Below, one piece after another: positions 1-9,470 of a stretch of DNA of 64,000 nucleotides. Where the stretch lies: NCBI RefSeq assembly GCF_018861705.1, contig NZ_JAHLEC010000002.1:1-64000 (forward strand). Direction: 5' to 3'. The stretch is from Clostridium psychrophilum. Lineage in GTDB: Bacteria; Bacillota; Clostridia; Clostridiales; Clostridiaceae. The first letter of the stretch is position 1, and each line of letters opens with the position of its first letter. A program made the position numbers and the translations under genes. The notes beneath the pieces were generated by a model. The model was given only the letters and a program-made list of their open reading frames with translations, did no database searches and was not told the DNA's origin.

Positions 1-333
1 AACATAAGGTGGTTTTGATGTTAATGGGCATATATATTTTTTGTAATTAGAACAAATATCAGTGCATCTTGAGCAAAAGCGACAATAACGGTTTCGACAG
101 CTTGGACTATCACAAATATAGGAGTATTTACAATCAAAACGATGAATACAGTTGTTAAATGTTTTGCCATAGGCGCCTGTCTTTTTTAAAGCAATATGAT
201 GTCTAATTTCTTTAGAAATAGAAGTACAGTCATGACAAAGTTCTTTAGCAATTGCTTTAAATGAAAAAGAATCCCTGATCATGTGTTCAATTACAAATCT
301 TTCACTAAGATTAAAATGTTTGGATTTTGGCAT
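1..333 (-). CDS. IS30-type transposase, N-terminal part (cut by window edge)
   Basis: Reading leftwards from an ATG at 333, preceded by a GGGAGG ribosome site at 341-346, an open frame of 111 codons runs off the left edge. It begins MPKSKHFNLSERFVIE and continues with a helix-turn-helix of the kind found at the N-terminus of IS30-family transposases (residues about 8-45, with IAKEL and TSISKEIR). A cysteine-rich stretch follows at residues about 60-97 (CKYSYICDSPSC, then CRFCSRC), also seen in clostridial IS30 relatives. The DDE catalytic domain would lie outside the window, so whether the gene is intact cannot be judged. The IS end is probably within about 150 bp to the right, but I could not define a terminal repeat. 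Confidence 0.75.
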   Translation of the reverse strand, partial: MPKSKHFNLSERFVIEHMIRDSFSFKAIAKELCHDCTSISKEIRHHIALKKTGAYGKTFNNCIHRFDCKYSYICDSPSCRNRYCRFCSRCTDICSNYKKYICPLTSKPPYV

Positions 334-807
334 AATGAACCCTCCCTATGATTAGGCAAGGATTGTTGTCCTGGTATATCTAATATTATTATAATAATTT
401 GTAAAGGTAAAATCTACCTTTTAATTTGTAAGACTAACTTCCACTGTTTTATGTATTGGGGTGGAATTTACTTTTGCAATTGAGGTGAGAAATTATTTCT
501 CAACCTTTTTTATAGTATAAATGAATATAATCAAATATAATATGGTATAATTATATTTGATTAGTATAAAACAAATCTTCCATATTGTATTTATTAGGAA
601 ATTATATAAAACTTGAACTATAAACAATATTATAAATAAGAATAAGGCACTGTACATATAGTAAACTTCAAAATTATAAGTTCATTAGGCACTAATTTAA
701 TAAGAAAATATATAATAAAATATATAATAAAAAAGAAAGTGATGTTTATTTTAAAGACAGCACTTTGAAATATAAGTTATCAAAAATATTAAAAGAAAGG
801 AGAAGTC
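334..807. other. Gene-free AT-rich stretch
   Basis: This holds the presumed end of the IS30-type element and the upstream region of the excisionase-like gene. A 7-bp hairpin (AAAGGTA/TACCTTT) lies near 402-422. A long imperfect inverted repeat (AATCAAATATAAT and its complement) lies near 527-562. I see no coding region or known RNA. Confidence 0.4.
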
Positions 808-1050
808 ATGATTGAGGACAATAAGGAAAACGGCAAGATAGAAAATGTTGAAAAAATTGAAAATATTAATGATGATGAAATAATGACTATAGGTGAAATT
901 GCGGCATATCTCAAAATAAGTGAGCAAATTATTATTAATTTAGTAAAAAATGGAGAGATAGCTTCCTTTAAAATCGGTGGGCATTATAGAGTTAAGAAGA
1001 GGGACATAGGTGATTTTATCGAATCATTGAGGCAAGGAAAACGAGTATAA
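808..1050 (+). CDS. Excisionase-family HTH DNA-binding protein
   Basis: An 80-residue protein with a good ribosome site (AAAGGAG, about 8 bases before the ATG). Residues about 26-77 form an excisionase-type (MerR-like, helix_turn_helix_17) DNA-binding domain: MTIGEIAAYLKIS, then VKNGEIASFKIGGHYRVKK and DIGDFIES. The first 25 residues are acidic and asparagine-rich with no recognisable fold. Such proteins are found as phage excisionases and as small stand-alone regulators. There is no integrase nearby, and the neighbour is RNase J 520 bp downstream, so the target is unknown. The family call is firm and the role is not. Confidence 0.8.
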   Translation: MIEDNKENGKIENVEKIENINDDEIMTIGEIAAYLKISEQIIINLVKNGEIASFKIGGHYRVKKRDIGDFIESLRQGKRV

Positions 1051-1571
1051 AAGAGGTAGGTTAGCTGAGTTTCAATATAATTATCTTAACGAATTTTTAA
1101 AATCATTAAATTTATATAAATAACTAAACATGGGTAAAAAACTATTAATGAATAAAATTCAAAAGATATAATGAAATTATTAAGACGAACGACTCTCTCT
1201 AAAGAATTAAATGAAATAAAACAAAAATGTTATTAATCTAAAATAAAAAAATATAGAAGTAAAAAAATATAGAAACAAAAATATAAAAAAAAGGTAGGTG
1301 AAAATCCTGATTTATGGTTAGTTAATAGGAGAAAACACTTGGAATAGTAAGTTTATATTAAAGTTAGTAAAGCTTTATTTTTAATATAAACGAACTGTTA
1401 ATGAAGCAGTACTATTATAATATAACAGAATGTTAGTATTATAAAACTGCGAGTATAACAGAACAAAACTGATCTAAGCAGTTGGACCTTGTAATACAAC
1501 CATTATGTTTAGTCGACAGAACGAAAATATTGGATAGATAAAATGTCAAATATTTAGGAATCAGGGAGATA
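1051..1571. other. Gene-free stretch before rnj
   Basis: These 520 bp separate the HTH gene from rnj. The DNA is very A-rich on the + strand, and I see no open frame of note, tRNA or recognised riboswitch. It presumably carries the rnj promoter and a long 5' leader. RNase J leaders can be long, but nothing here identifies a specific element. Confidence 0.35.
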
Positions 1572-3251
1572 TTGAATAATTACAAGAGTAAAGGTAAAAA
1601 TAAAATTAGAGTTATTCCACTAGGTGGACTTGGAGAAATCGGAAAAAATATTACTGCAATAGAATACAAGGATGAAATAATAGTTATAGATTGTGGAATT
1701 AGTTTTCCAGATGAAGATATGTATGGTGTAGATTTAGTTATTCCCGATGTAACTTATCTTATAGAGAATAAAGATAAGGTAAAAGGAATTTTCTTAACTC
1801 ATGGTCATGAAGATCATATAGGGGCATTGCCATATGTTTTGAAACAAATCAATATACCAGTTTATGGAACAATGTTGACACTTGGACTAGTAGAGAATAA
1901 ATTGCAAGAACATGGAATATTAGCAGATTGTACTCTAAATGTAGTAAAAGCTGGAGACATTGTAAAGTTAGACAAAATCAGTGTAGAGTTTATAAGAGTT
2001 AGTCATAGTATAGCGGATTCTTGTGCACTTTGTATTCATACTCCTATTGGTAGAATTATACACACAGGAGATTTTAAAATAGATTATACTCCAATTGATG
2101 GAGAAGTTATTGATGTAGAAAGATTTGCAAAATTAGGTGGTCAAGGAGTATTACTACTAATGTGTGATAGTACTAACGTAGAGCGACCTGGGTTTAATAT
2201 ATCTGAGAAGAGGGTTGGACAAACCTTAAATAAACTATTTTTCCAAGTTCCAGGTAGAATTATAGTGGCTTCTTTTGCATCGAATATCCATAGATTACAA
2301 CAAATTGCCAATGCAGCAATTTTAAATGGAAGAAAAGTAGCCTTCAGTGGAAGAAGTATGGAAAAAATATCTGAAATAGCAATTAAACTAGGATATTTGC
2401 ATATACCAGAAGAAGATATAATTACTGTTGCTGATCTTCATAATTATCCTGATGATAAGGTGACAATAGTAACTACAGGGAGTCAAGGAGAGCCACTTGC
2501 TGCATTAACAAGAATGGCATCAGGTACTCATAGAAGCATTCAAATAGAAAAAGGTGATTTGATTATTTTATCTGCATCACCAATCCCAGGAAATGAAAAG
2601 GCAATATACAATGTTATTAATGAACTTTTCAAAAAGGGAGCTAATGTAATATATAATACTACAGATGAAATTCATGTTTCTGGTCATGCATGTCAAGAGG
2701 AATTAAAATTAATGCATACACTAGTTCGTCCTAAATATTTCATGCCAGTGCATGGTGAATTTAGACATCTTAAACAACATGCGTTACTTGCAGAAAAATT
2801 AGGAATGAGTCCTGATAATATTTTTATAGCAGAAACTGGACAGATATTAGAAGTATCACCAAGTGAATGTAGAATAGCAGGAAGAGTTCAAACAGGAGCT
2901 ATAATGGTAGATGGTCTTGGTGTAGGAGATGTTGGAAACATTGTACTTCGTGATAGAAAGCATCTAGCTGAAGAAGGCATTCTTACGGTTGTAGTTACTA
3001 TAGAAAGAGAAACTTTTAGCATAGCTGCAGGACCAGACATAATAACTAGAGGTTTTGTATATATGAAGGAATCTAATGAACTTATTAATGAAGCTAGGGA
3101 CATTGTTAGAAAAGAGTTAGAAAAATGTTTAGATAATAAAATTAAAGAATGGGCTGTAATAAAGTCAAGCATTAGAAATGCTTTAGGTCAATTCTTATAT
3201 ATAAAAACTAAAAGAAGACCTATAATTATACCAATAATAATGGAAATTTAG
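1572..3251 (+). CDS. rnj: Ribonuclease J
   Basis: A 559-residue metallo-beta-lactamase/beta-CASP ribonuclease of usual family length, with the zinc motif HGHEDHIG at residues 77-84, a further histidine in VSHSIADS and the metal/phosphate-binding GDFKIDYTP. The C-terminal part has the PVHGEFRH motif of the beta-CASP domain and the dimerisation region. In Firmicutes this enzyme matures and degrades RNA in the cytoplasm, both endonucleolytically and 5'-3'. Translation starts at TTG, supported by AGGGAGAT 5 bases upstream and no better ATG nearby. The gene stands alone and ends in a terminator. Whether it is J1 or J2 cannot be decided from one copy. Confidence 0.95.
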   Translation: MNNYKSKGKNKIRVIPLGGLGEIGKNITAIEYKDEIIVIDCGISFPDEDMYGVDLVIPDVTYLIENKDKVKGIFLTHGHEDHIGALPYVLKQINIPVYGTMLTLGLVENKLQEHGILADCTLNVVKAGDIVKLDKISVEFIRVSHSIADSCALCIHTPIGRIIHTGDFKIDYTPIDGEVIDVERFAKLGGQGVLLLMCDSTNVERPGFNISEKRVGQTLNKLFFQVPGRIIVASFASNIHRLQQIANAAILNGRKVAFSGRSMEKISEIAIKLGYLHIPEEDIITVADLHNYPDDKVTIVTTGSQGEPLAALTRMASGTHRSIQIEKGDLIILSASPIPGNEKAIYNVINELFKKGANVIYNTTDEIHVSGHACQEELKLMHTLVRPKYFMPVHGEFRHLKQHALLAEKLGMSPDNIFIAETGQILEVSPSECRIAGRVQTGAIMVDGLGVGDVGNIVLRDRKHLAEEGILTVVVTIERETFSIAAGPDIITRGFVYMKESNELINEARDIVRKELEKCLDNKIKEWAVIKSSIRNALGQFLYIKTKRRPIIIPIIMEI

Positions 3252-3290
3252 TAAAAGATACTTTAATATAGATTTTATACTAAGAATGTT

Positions 3291-3346
3291 AAGGGGTTGC
3301 CTCTTTAGATGATTTGTTAATCATTTTGAGGTAGCTCCTTATTTTT
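3291..3346 (+). terminator. Rho-independent terminator after rnj
   Basis: Arms AAGGGGTTGCCTC and GAGGTAGCTCCTT pair (with G-U pairs) around an 18-base loop and are followed by ATTTTT. It lies 40 bp after the rnj stop codon. Confidence 0.75.
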
Positions 3347-3486
3347 GGATTACATATGAGGCTAAAGGATTTAATTATAGTAGCGAAGATAATAATAAAT
3401 AGAGTATTGACAAGTTAATGATATATGAGTATATTATAATAGTAAATGCAAATGGTTTGCAACAATTATTGAGGAGTGAAAAAATA

Positions 3487-4419
3487 TTGAAAAAAATTAT
3501 TATTATCATGATTTCAACATGCATTATAGCTACACTAGTTGGATGTTCACAATCTACGAGTGGTGCAAAAGAGCAAGGAGTTAATAGCAAAACTCAAAAT
3601 GATCAGTCGAAACTAAAAGTTGTAGTGTCTTTTAATCCATTAAAAGAATTTGCCGAGGCAATCGGGAAAGACAAAATACAAGTAACAACGGTTGTTCCAG
3701 AAGGTGTTGAACCGCATGATTTCGATTTAACAATAAAGGATATGAAAAACATAGGTAGTGCAGATTTATTTGTCTATTCTGGATTTGGAATGGAACCTTG
3801 GGTAGATAAGACTTTAACGTCTATAGATAATAAAGACTTAATGGTAGTCAATTCATCAAAGGGAATAACTCCATTAAAAAACTCAGCAGGAGAAGTTCAG
3901 CAGGAAGGGCAATATGATCCACATATATGGCTTAGTTTGAAAGATGCAAAGATACAAACTAAAAACATAAAAGATGCATTGGTTAAAGCAGACAAGAAAA
4001 ATGAAAAATTTTATGAGAAAAATTATTTGGATTTTTCTACTCAACTTGATAATCTTTATAACGAATATAAGACGAAATTTAAGGGAGTACAAAACAAGAA
4101 CTTTGTTACCGGGCATGCTGCATTCGGATATATGTGCAGAGATTTTGGATTAAAACAAAATAGTGTAGAAAGTGTATTTGGAGGAGGAGAGCCTACCCCT
4201 CAAACACTAAAACAATTAGTAGATTTATGTAAAAAAGATAAAATAAAGGTTATATTTATGGAACAACTTGCTAGTCCAAGAGTATCTGAAACTCTTGCGC
4301 AATCCGTAGGAGCTAAGGTTCAAAAGATATATACAATAGAAAGTAGCGAGGGAAACAAGACATATTTAGAGAGTATGAAAGAAAATCTTTCAAATATTTA
4401 TAGTAGTTTAAACCAATAG
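3487..4419 (+). CDS. Metal ABC transporter substrate-binding lipoprotein (ZnuA/AdcA type)
   Basis: A cluster A-I (ZnuA/TroA) metal-binding lipoprotein of 310 residues. I choose the TTG at 3487, which has GAGGAG about 8 bases upstream and opens a lipoprotein signal: a short lysine start, a hydrophobic run and the lipobox LVGC. An upstream in-frame ATG at 3418 would bury this signal. Three conserved histidine sites are visible: EPHDFD, DPHIW and GHAAFGY. The short acidic/His loop typical of high-affinity zinc ZnuA proteins is not prominent, so zinc versus manganese is open. No permease or ATPase genes adjoin, so it must work with a transporter encoded elsewhere. A perfect-stem terminator follows. 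Confidence 0.9.
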   Translation: MKKIIIIMISTCIIATLVGCSQSTSGAKEQGVNSKTQNDQSKLKVVVSFNPLKEFAEAIGKDKIQVTTVVPEGVEPHDFDLTIKDMKNIGSADLFVYSGFGMEPWVDKTLTSIDNKDLMVVNSSKGITPLKNSAGEVQQEGQYDPHIWLSLKDAKIQTKNIKDALVKADKKNEKFYEKNYLDFSTQLDNLYNEYKTKFKGVQNKNFVTGHAAFGYMCRDFGLKQNSVESVFGGGEPTPQTLKQLVDLCKKDKIKVIFMEQLASPRVSETLAQSVGAKVQKIYTIESSEGNKTYLESMKENLSNIYSSLNQ

Positions 4420-4442
4420 ACTAGTTAATTAATAAAACATAA

Positions 4443-4496
4443 AAATAAAGCAGTATATGATTTACGAATAAATCATATACTGCTTTATTTTTATGC
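4443..4496. terminator. Bidirectional terminator between lipoprotein gene and HPr gene
   Basis: A perfect inverted repeat with 22-bp arms around CGAA (core AAGCAGTATATGATTTA and its complement) is flanked by T-rich sequence on the right and A-rich sequence on the left. It can end transcription from both convergent genes. Confidence 0.9.
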
Positions 4497-4509
4497 TTTT
4501 AAATTATTC

Positions 4510-4773
4510 TTATTTTTCACCGAATTTGTTTTCTACAAGGACTGTTAAAGCATCCATAGCTTCACTTTCGTCAGTTCCTTCTGTAACAATTTTAATTTCT
4601 TCGCCTTTTTTTAAACCTAAACTCATTATGTTAATTATAGATTTTGCATTTGCAACGGCACTACCATGTACAATGCTAACATTAGATTTAAATTTGCTTG
4701 CAGTTTTTACGAAAATAGAAGCTGGTCTTGCGTGTAATCCCTGTTCATTTAATATTGTAACTGTCTTTTCCAT
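4510..4773 (-). CDS. ptsH: HPr phosphocarrier protein of the PTS
   Basis: An 87-residue protein of standard HPr length. It carries the phosphorylatable histidine H14 in GLHARPAS and the regulatory serine S45 in AKSIINIMSLG (His15 and Ser46 in Bacillus numbering). The histidine makes it a true PTS carrier rather than Crh, and the serine site would allow HPr kinase and CcpA-linked catabolite control. A strong ribosome site (AGGAGG) precedes the ATG. The gene is alone: EI is not adjacent, as is common in clostridia. It shares a bidirectional terminator with the lipoprotein gene. Confidence 0.95.
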   Translation of the reverse strand: MEKTVTILNEQGLHARPASIFVKTASKFKSNVSIVHGSAVANAKSIINIMSLGLKKGEEIKIVTEGTDESEAMDALTVLVENKFGEK

Positions 4774-4944
4774 TAATGTAACCTCCTAAAATTTAGCTGT
4801 TCACTTATTACTTATAATTTTCTGATAGTTTTAAAATATCTAGAAAATTTCTGCTTTCGTCAGAATTGATTGATAAATTTGTAAATGTTTTCTAAAAATC
4901 GTAAATTTACAGTGCAATACTATTATAACATATATATTCTTTTT

Positions 4945-5814
4945 TTATTGTAATTTTAAGTTGAATTCTTTAATACATTTTTTGATTCCATCTGATGATT
5001 CTGAAAAATTCAAACCATAATTTCTAATTTTATCAGTACATAACCTTATATCTCTAGTATGAATTTTATATTTTTCTAAATCTTTTTCTAATAATTCCTC
5101 TGTTTTATCTTCAAGGCCAATCTCTTTGATAATTAAAGAGCATATATTATAGCGGTTTAAGCTGTTATGACTTCCAATATGATATGTGCCATAAGGAATT
5201 TCGAATATCATTGGGAACTGGTCTATAACCTCATGTACATAAGTTAGACCTCTATATTCATTAGGAGTAGCCTTTATCTTTTTGCCTTTTAAAATATCGG
5301 TTAATGTACCCCAAAGTATATTAGGTGACATACCGCAATTGCGCTCAGGCATACCAAAGAGCCAAGTGAATCTTACAATCCAAAGTTCATCTAATATTTC
5401 TTTTAGTAATCCTTCAGCTTCAAGTTTGTTTTTACCATACACTGTATCTGGACAAGGAGTAATATCTTCTGTATATGGGCCACCGTTAGTATTACCATTA
5501 AATACTTGTTCAGAACTAATAAATATCATTTTAGAATGCATTTTTTTGCAAGCTTTAGCAACGTTTACGGCTCCTGTAACATTAATCTTATATGCAATTT
5601 CTGGATTCTCATTGCAAAAATCAGTACTTGCTTTAGCCGCAGCATGGATAACGTAGTCTGGATTAAAATTTTTGATAGTTTCATTTACTTGCGTTTCATT
5701 AGTAACGTCAAGCATGGAAGTATTAGCCGAGAGAATTTCATAAGTATTTTGATATCTTTGAGCAAATCTTGTACAAAAGAAGCCATTTCCACCTGTTAAT
5801 AATATTTTTTCCAT
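4945..5814 (-). CDS. RmlD-like SDR sugar-nucleotide reductase family protein
   Basis: A 289-residue extended short-chain dehydrogenase/reductase. The N-terminal nucleotide-binding loop reads TGGNGFFCTRF, so the usual last glycine (GxxGxxG) is replaced by cysteine. The catalytic pair is in VYGKNKLEAE (YxxxK), after SSEQVFNG, which matches the RmlD/dTDP-4-dehydrorhamnose reductase branch (SSDYVFDG in that family), and WLFG follows. No other rhamnose or capsule genes are near, so the substrate is not known. It is monocistronic, with RBS AGGTGGGG upstream of the ATG at 5814. Confidence 0.8.
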   Translation of the reverse strand: MEKILLTGGNGFFCTRFAQRYQNTYEILSANTSMLDVTNETQVNETIKNFNPDYVIHAAAKASTDFCNENPEIAYKINVTGAVNVAKACKKMHSKMIFISSEQVFNGNTNGGPYTEDITPCPDTVYGKNKLEAEGLLKEILDELWIVRFTWLFGMPERNCGMSPNILWGTLTDILKGKKIKATPNEYRGLTYVHEVIDQFPMIFEIPYGTYHIGSHNSLNRYNICSLIIKEIGLEDKTEELLEKDLEKYKIHTRDIRLCTDKIRNYGLNFSESSDGIKKCIKEFNLKLQ

Positions 5815-5924
5815 TTTAACACCCCACCTTAAATTTTATAAGACTCTAATTATGAAAATTAGCTTAATAACACTATATTAGTAATTTCAAGTTATTACAA
5901 GTTTATTGCAAGTTATAAATATTA

Positions 5925-6058
5925 AATTATCTCCTGGGTCGATGCAACATCTTCATAGAAAATGCGACAGCTTTGAAGAACAGCAACAGCGACCAAGAAG
6001 ATGAACAGCTTCGAAGAAGAGCAACGGCGACCCAGAAGAACAGCTTCTATGAAGATGA
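5925..6058 (-). repeat. Dispersed repeat family A, degenerate copy 1
   Basis: On the minus strand the end near 5925-5950 reads GAAGATGTTGCATCGACCCA followed by GGAGATAATTT. This closely matches the repeat modules at 39.6 kb (GAAGCTGTTGTAGCGACCCA followed by GGAGATGATTT). The rest is several degenerate GAAGA/AGCAACGGCGACCCAGAAGA units. It lies between the pflC stop codon and the SDR gene. Confidence 0.6.
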
Positions 6059-6059
6059 A

Positions 6060-6881
6060 TTATCCGTTAAGGATTACTTTTAAACCATTTTTTTTCATTT
6101 CACTCGCTATCTTTTCTATAACTTCTGGAGTCGAAATTTCAATATCTATAAGTTTATAATCCTTGTTTAATACTTTATATTTATTGCTTCCATATTGATG
6201 AAAAGGTAGCAGGTGAATTTCTGTAAGGTTTAAACTTTTAACAAAGATAATTATATCTTTTATATTACTAGCGTCCATAGTATAACCTGGTATTAAAGGC
6301 ACTCTAGGTATAACTCTTTTATGCAAACTTACCAAGGTTTTAATATTATTTTTTATTAGATCAATATCTGCTCCAAGTATTAATTTAGACTTCGTTTTAT
6401 CCATTATTTTAAGATCAAATAAGATTAAATCTAAGTAATCTGACATTTCAACAAGGTTTTGTGTATCTCCTTGGCCGCTAGTTTCGATTGCTGTATTTAT
6501 ACCTAAGCTTTTTAATTTCATAAGTAGTTCTTTTGCAAAAAGGCTTTGAGATAATACCTCTCCACCAGACAATGTTACTCCGCCACTTGATGTACGGTAG
6601 AAAACCATGTCCTTTTGAACAACGCGTACAACTTCTTCTACACTCATGTATTTACCGAATTCAGTAATTGCACCAGTTGGACATTCATCTACGTCAAAGG
6701 CGCAGTGATCACAATGGATACATTTACTAGCAATTTTCACCTTTTGAGGATCAAAGCTTATAGCTTCAGGGTTGCAGCACCATGGGCATTTCAGTGGGCA
6801 ACCCTTAAAAAACACAATCGTTCGAATACCTGATCCATCATGCAAAGAATATCTTTGGATATTTAGTATTAATGCTAACAC
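6060..6881 (-). CDS. pflC: Glycyl-radical enzyme activating enzyme (PflC-like radical SAM)
   Basis: A 273-residue radical SAM activase. The cluster motif CxxxCxxC is at C28, C32 and C35 (GCPLKCPWC). A ferredoxin-type four-cysteine insert follows at C54, C57, C60 and C67, as in the PflC/YbiY group of activases. The GGE-like motif LSGGEVLSQ is present. It generates the glycyl radical on the partner enzyme using S-adenosylmethionine and reductant. The start is GTG with AGGAAG upstream, 12 bp after the stop codon of the glycyl-radical enzyme gene, so the two are co-transcribed and probably translationally coupled. Confidence 0.93.
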   Translation of the reverse strand: MLALILNIQRYSLHDGSGIRTIVFFKGCPLKCPWCCNPEAISFDPQKVKIASKCIHCDHCAFDVDECPTGAITEFGKYMSVEEVVRVVQKDMVFYRTSSGGVTLSGGEVLSQSLFAKELLMKLKSLGINTAIETSGQGDTQNLVEMSDYLDLILFDLKIMDKTKSKLILGADIDLIKNNIKTLVSLHKRVIPRVPLIPGYTMDASNIKDIIIFVKSLNLTEIHLLPFHQYGSNKYKVLNKDYKLIDIEISTPEVIEKIASEMKKNGLKVILNG

Positions 6882-6892
6882 ATAATCACTTC

Positions 6893-9193
6893 CTATAAAT
6901 TATGTTCAGTTCGTCTTATGATATCATCTTGGATTTCGCGGCTTAGTTCTATAAAAAAGGCACTATAACCTACTACTCTTATAACTAGTCCCTTATAATC
7001 ATTAGGTCTAGCTTGAGCACTTTTTAGAGTAGCTGCGGAAACCACGTTGAATTGTATATGTTGTATTTTTAACTTCATAAAAGCAAATAGAAAATCACAT
7101 AGTTTATGAATTCCACCCTCACCCTCTAGAGTTTTAGGACTAAATTTAACATTTAATAGACTTCCATTTGTTGTTAAGTAGTTATCTAACTTACTTACGC
7201 TTTTAAGCACCGCTGTAGGACCAAGCATATCACGGCCAACCATAGGAGACAATCCCCCGTCTGCAAGCTGCTGGCCAGATTTTCTCCCGTCAGGAGTAGC
7301 ACCGACTGATTTGCCAAGGGGAATATGAGCTGATACTGTATAAGACCCAGGGACAAAGGTTCTACCTCTAGGAGTTACATGCTTTTCAACGGATTTCGCG
7401 TAATATCTAAGAATATCTGAACTAAGGCTATCTACCTCATCATTATCATTTCCGTATTTATCATATTTATTAATTAAGCGAAGTCTAAGTTTTTCATTTT
7501 CAATACCTTCAAAGTTACATTTCAAAGCTTTTATTAGCTCATTAAAAGAAATCCTTTTTTCTTCAAATACAATCTTTTTTAGAGCATATAGGGAATCGCT
7601 TAGATTTGCTATACCAATACCTTGTACACCTGAAAAATTATACTTTGCACCACCATAGGTTATATCTTTTCCATTTTGCATGCAATTATCAATAAAACAT
7701 GAAAGTAGTGGAACAGGCGCAAATTTTTTATGACCTATATCAACAATATTGCAGCCTTTTACCATTAGATTCACATATTTATCAATTTTATTTTTTATAG
7801 CATTGATTATTTCAATAAAGGTAATATTTTCTTTATATTGATTTTCTATAAGTGTGAGCTCCATTATTTTCAACAAATTAAAAAGTGCTATATCATGTAA
7901 ACCATAAGTTTTTCCAGGTAGTGAAAGTTCAACGCAACCAACTACAGAATAGTTTCTTGCATCTTCTAAACTAACACCTCTGTTTAAAAATCCTGGAACT
8001 ATTACTTCATCATTAAATATCTGAGGGATACCTGTACCAATCCTAATTGTTTCAACAGTTTTCTTTAAAAAATCTGGCTGTATAAGCTCATTTACACGTA
8101 CACCCAAGTTTGGTTGGGGAAGACGTATGTCTTGATAGGCATCTAGTGCAACATAAGATAAAGGATTAACTGCAGATCTACCATTGCCAGTGAGCCCTCC
8201 AAGGGTTATAGTATAACCAGTTGGAAATCCGGCAAAGTATTTAGCACTATCACTACTTCTAACTAAAACCACATCATTGGTTTTAATCCATAAACAAGTT
8301 AGAATTTCTTTTAGATGATCACTTGTTACCCCTAAGGTTAAGTCATTTTGATAAAATGGATACATATATTTATCAAAACCACCTAAAGACAAGGAACTAG
8401 CATTTGATTCATACTGCAATATAACACATAAAAACCACAATAACTGGCATGCTTCGTAGAATGTTTTTGGTTTTTCACTAGAGATTTTTGTAGATATTTT
8501 AGAAATTTCTAAAAGCTCAGCCCTACGTTTTTTGTTTTGCTCTTTTTCTGCATTTAGCTTTGCCAGAGAGGCATATCTTAAAATATGTAACCTAGAAGCT
8601 TTAAGAACAATGGAGGAAGCTTTATAGAAATCATTATTAGGAGATTTTTCTGATAATTTTAATGTATCGCGAATTATCTTATCAAGACCGACATTTAATA
8701 GTTTCTCAAAATTTGGGATTATATGTCCTTGACCTTTATCAGTTTGATTAATTTTAAAAATATCTAAATCTATTGGAGCATGAACCTCAGGGGTAAGCCT
8801 TTTATTTATGAAATCTTTTAAAGATTTACCTGCCCAATAAGGATAAAGAACATCTTTATAGATTTTTTTATCTTCGTTAGATATAAAAAACTGGTCTTGT
8901 GGCCTGCTAGCGATTGTATCAAGTTCATCATTAATCCAGTAGGGATCCATTTCAGGAGAAATAATTCCACTTCTAGGTTTTATTGTTCTATTTCCGATTA
9001 TAAGTTCTTCATCTCTTATAGATATTTGAACATTATTAAGTATGTGCGATGTTGCCTTTGCCCGCCTAATAATTGTGGAAGTACCTTCAGTTTCTTTATA
9101 GCTTTCTGTGTATAATAGGGCACGTTCAAGAGATATTTCTCTTTTGTTTTCAAAAAGCTCATCTTTAAGTGTTTGAATTCTATCGATAATCAA
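6893..9193 (-). CDS. pflD: Glycyl-radical enzyme, PflD type (probable 1,5-anhydromannitol-6-phosphate lyase)
   Basis: A 766-residue glycyl-radical enzyme. The thiyl cysteine is C420 in YSVVGCVELSLPG, with the acidic partner E422, and the radical glycine is G742 in RVVGYSAFF. Length (E. coli PflD is 765) and many long matches that I recall from E. coli PflD (EISLERALLYT, EELIIGNRT, NQTDKGQGHII, LQYESNASSLSLG, GLHDIALFNLLK) point to PflD orthology rather than pyruvate formate-lyase. PflD has been reported to open 1,5-anhydromannitol-6-phosphate to 1-deoxyfructose-6-phosphate. Transfer of that substrate here is inference. The TTG start has GAGGGGG upstream. It is divergent from the HbpS/DeoR/Gfo-Idh set. 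Confidence 0.85.
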   Translation of the reverse strand: MIIDRIQTLKDELFENKREISLERALLYTESYKETEGTSTIIRRAKATSHILNNVQISIRDEELIIGNRTIKPRSGIISPEMDPYWINDELDTIASRPQDQFFISNEDKKIYKDVLYPYWAGKSLKDFINKRLTPEVHAPIDLDIFKINQTDKGQGHIIPNFEKLLNVGLDKIIRDTLKLSEKSPNNDFYKASSIVLKASRLHILRYASLAKLNAEKEQNKKRRAELLEISKISTKISSEKPKTFYEACQLLWFLCVILQYESNASSLSLGGFDKYMYPFYQNDLTLGVTSDHLKEILTCLWIKTNDVVLVRSSDSAKYFAGFPTGYTITLGGLTGNGRSAVNPLSYVALDAYQDIRLPQPNLGVRVNELIQPDFLKKTVETIRIGTGIPQIFNDEVIVPGFLNRGVSLEDARNYSVVGCVELSLPGKTYGLHDIALFNLLKIMELTLIENQYKENITFIEIINAIKNKIDKYVNLMVKGCNIVDIGHKKFAPVPLLSCFIDNCMQNGKDITYGGAKYNFSGVQGIGIANLSDSLYALKKIVFEEKRISFNELIKALKCNFEGIENEKLRLRLINKYDKYGNDNDEVDSLSSDILRYYAKSVEKHVTPRGRTFVPGSYTVSAHIPLGKSVGATPDGRKSGQQLADGGLSPMVGRDMLGPTAVLKSVSKLDNYLTTNGSLLNVKFSPKTLEGEGGIHKLCDFLFAFMKLKIQHIQFNVVSAATLKSAQARPNDYKGLVIRVVGYSAFFIELSREIQDDIIRRTEHNL

Positions 9194-9245
9194 ATTTAAT
9201 ACCCCCTCGTAAAAATAATGAATTATATATTTTATAAAACGGCGT

Positions 9246-9261
9246 AAACTATTTATAGTTT
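9246..9261. promoter_or_regulatory. Perfect 16-bp palindrome in the pflD/HbpS-like divergent region
   Basis: AAACTATTTATAGTTT is two 7-bp arms around TT, 53 bp upstream of the pflD start. A second, near-perfect dyad (AGGTTTATAACCT) is at 9391-9403, nearer the right-hand gene. Either could be an operator of the DeoR-type regulator encoded at 9987. This assignment is inference from position only. Confidence 0.4.
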
Positions 9262-9470
9262 GTGTTTGAAATTTATTGTTTATTATTATTGTTTATTGTT
9301 TGTCCTTATTGTATAATTAAATTAAGAAAAATTCAATACTAATTATAGAAAATATTTAGAATATTATTAGTAATAAAATTTTTGAGGGTAAGGTTTATAA
9401 CCTCTATGGATGTAGGGTAAATATATTATAGAAAAAAGAAACTTAAAATAATTGTGAAAGGAGAGATATT

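Noticed and set aside
3418-3486. Extended N-terminus for the metal-binding lipoprotein
   Set aside because: It would place 23 hydrophilic residues before a perfect lipoprotein signal, and no ribosome site precedes that ATG.
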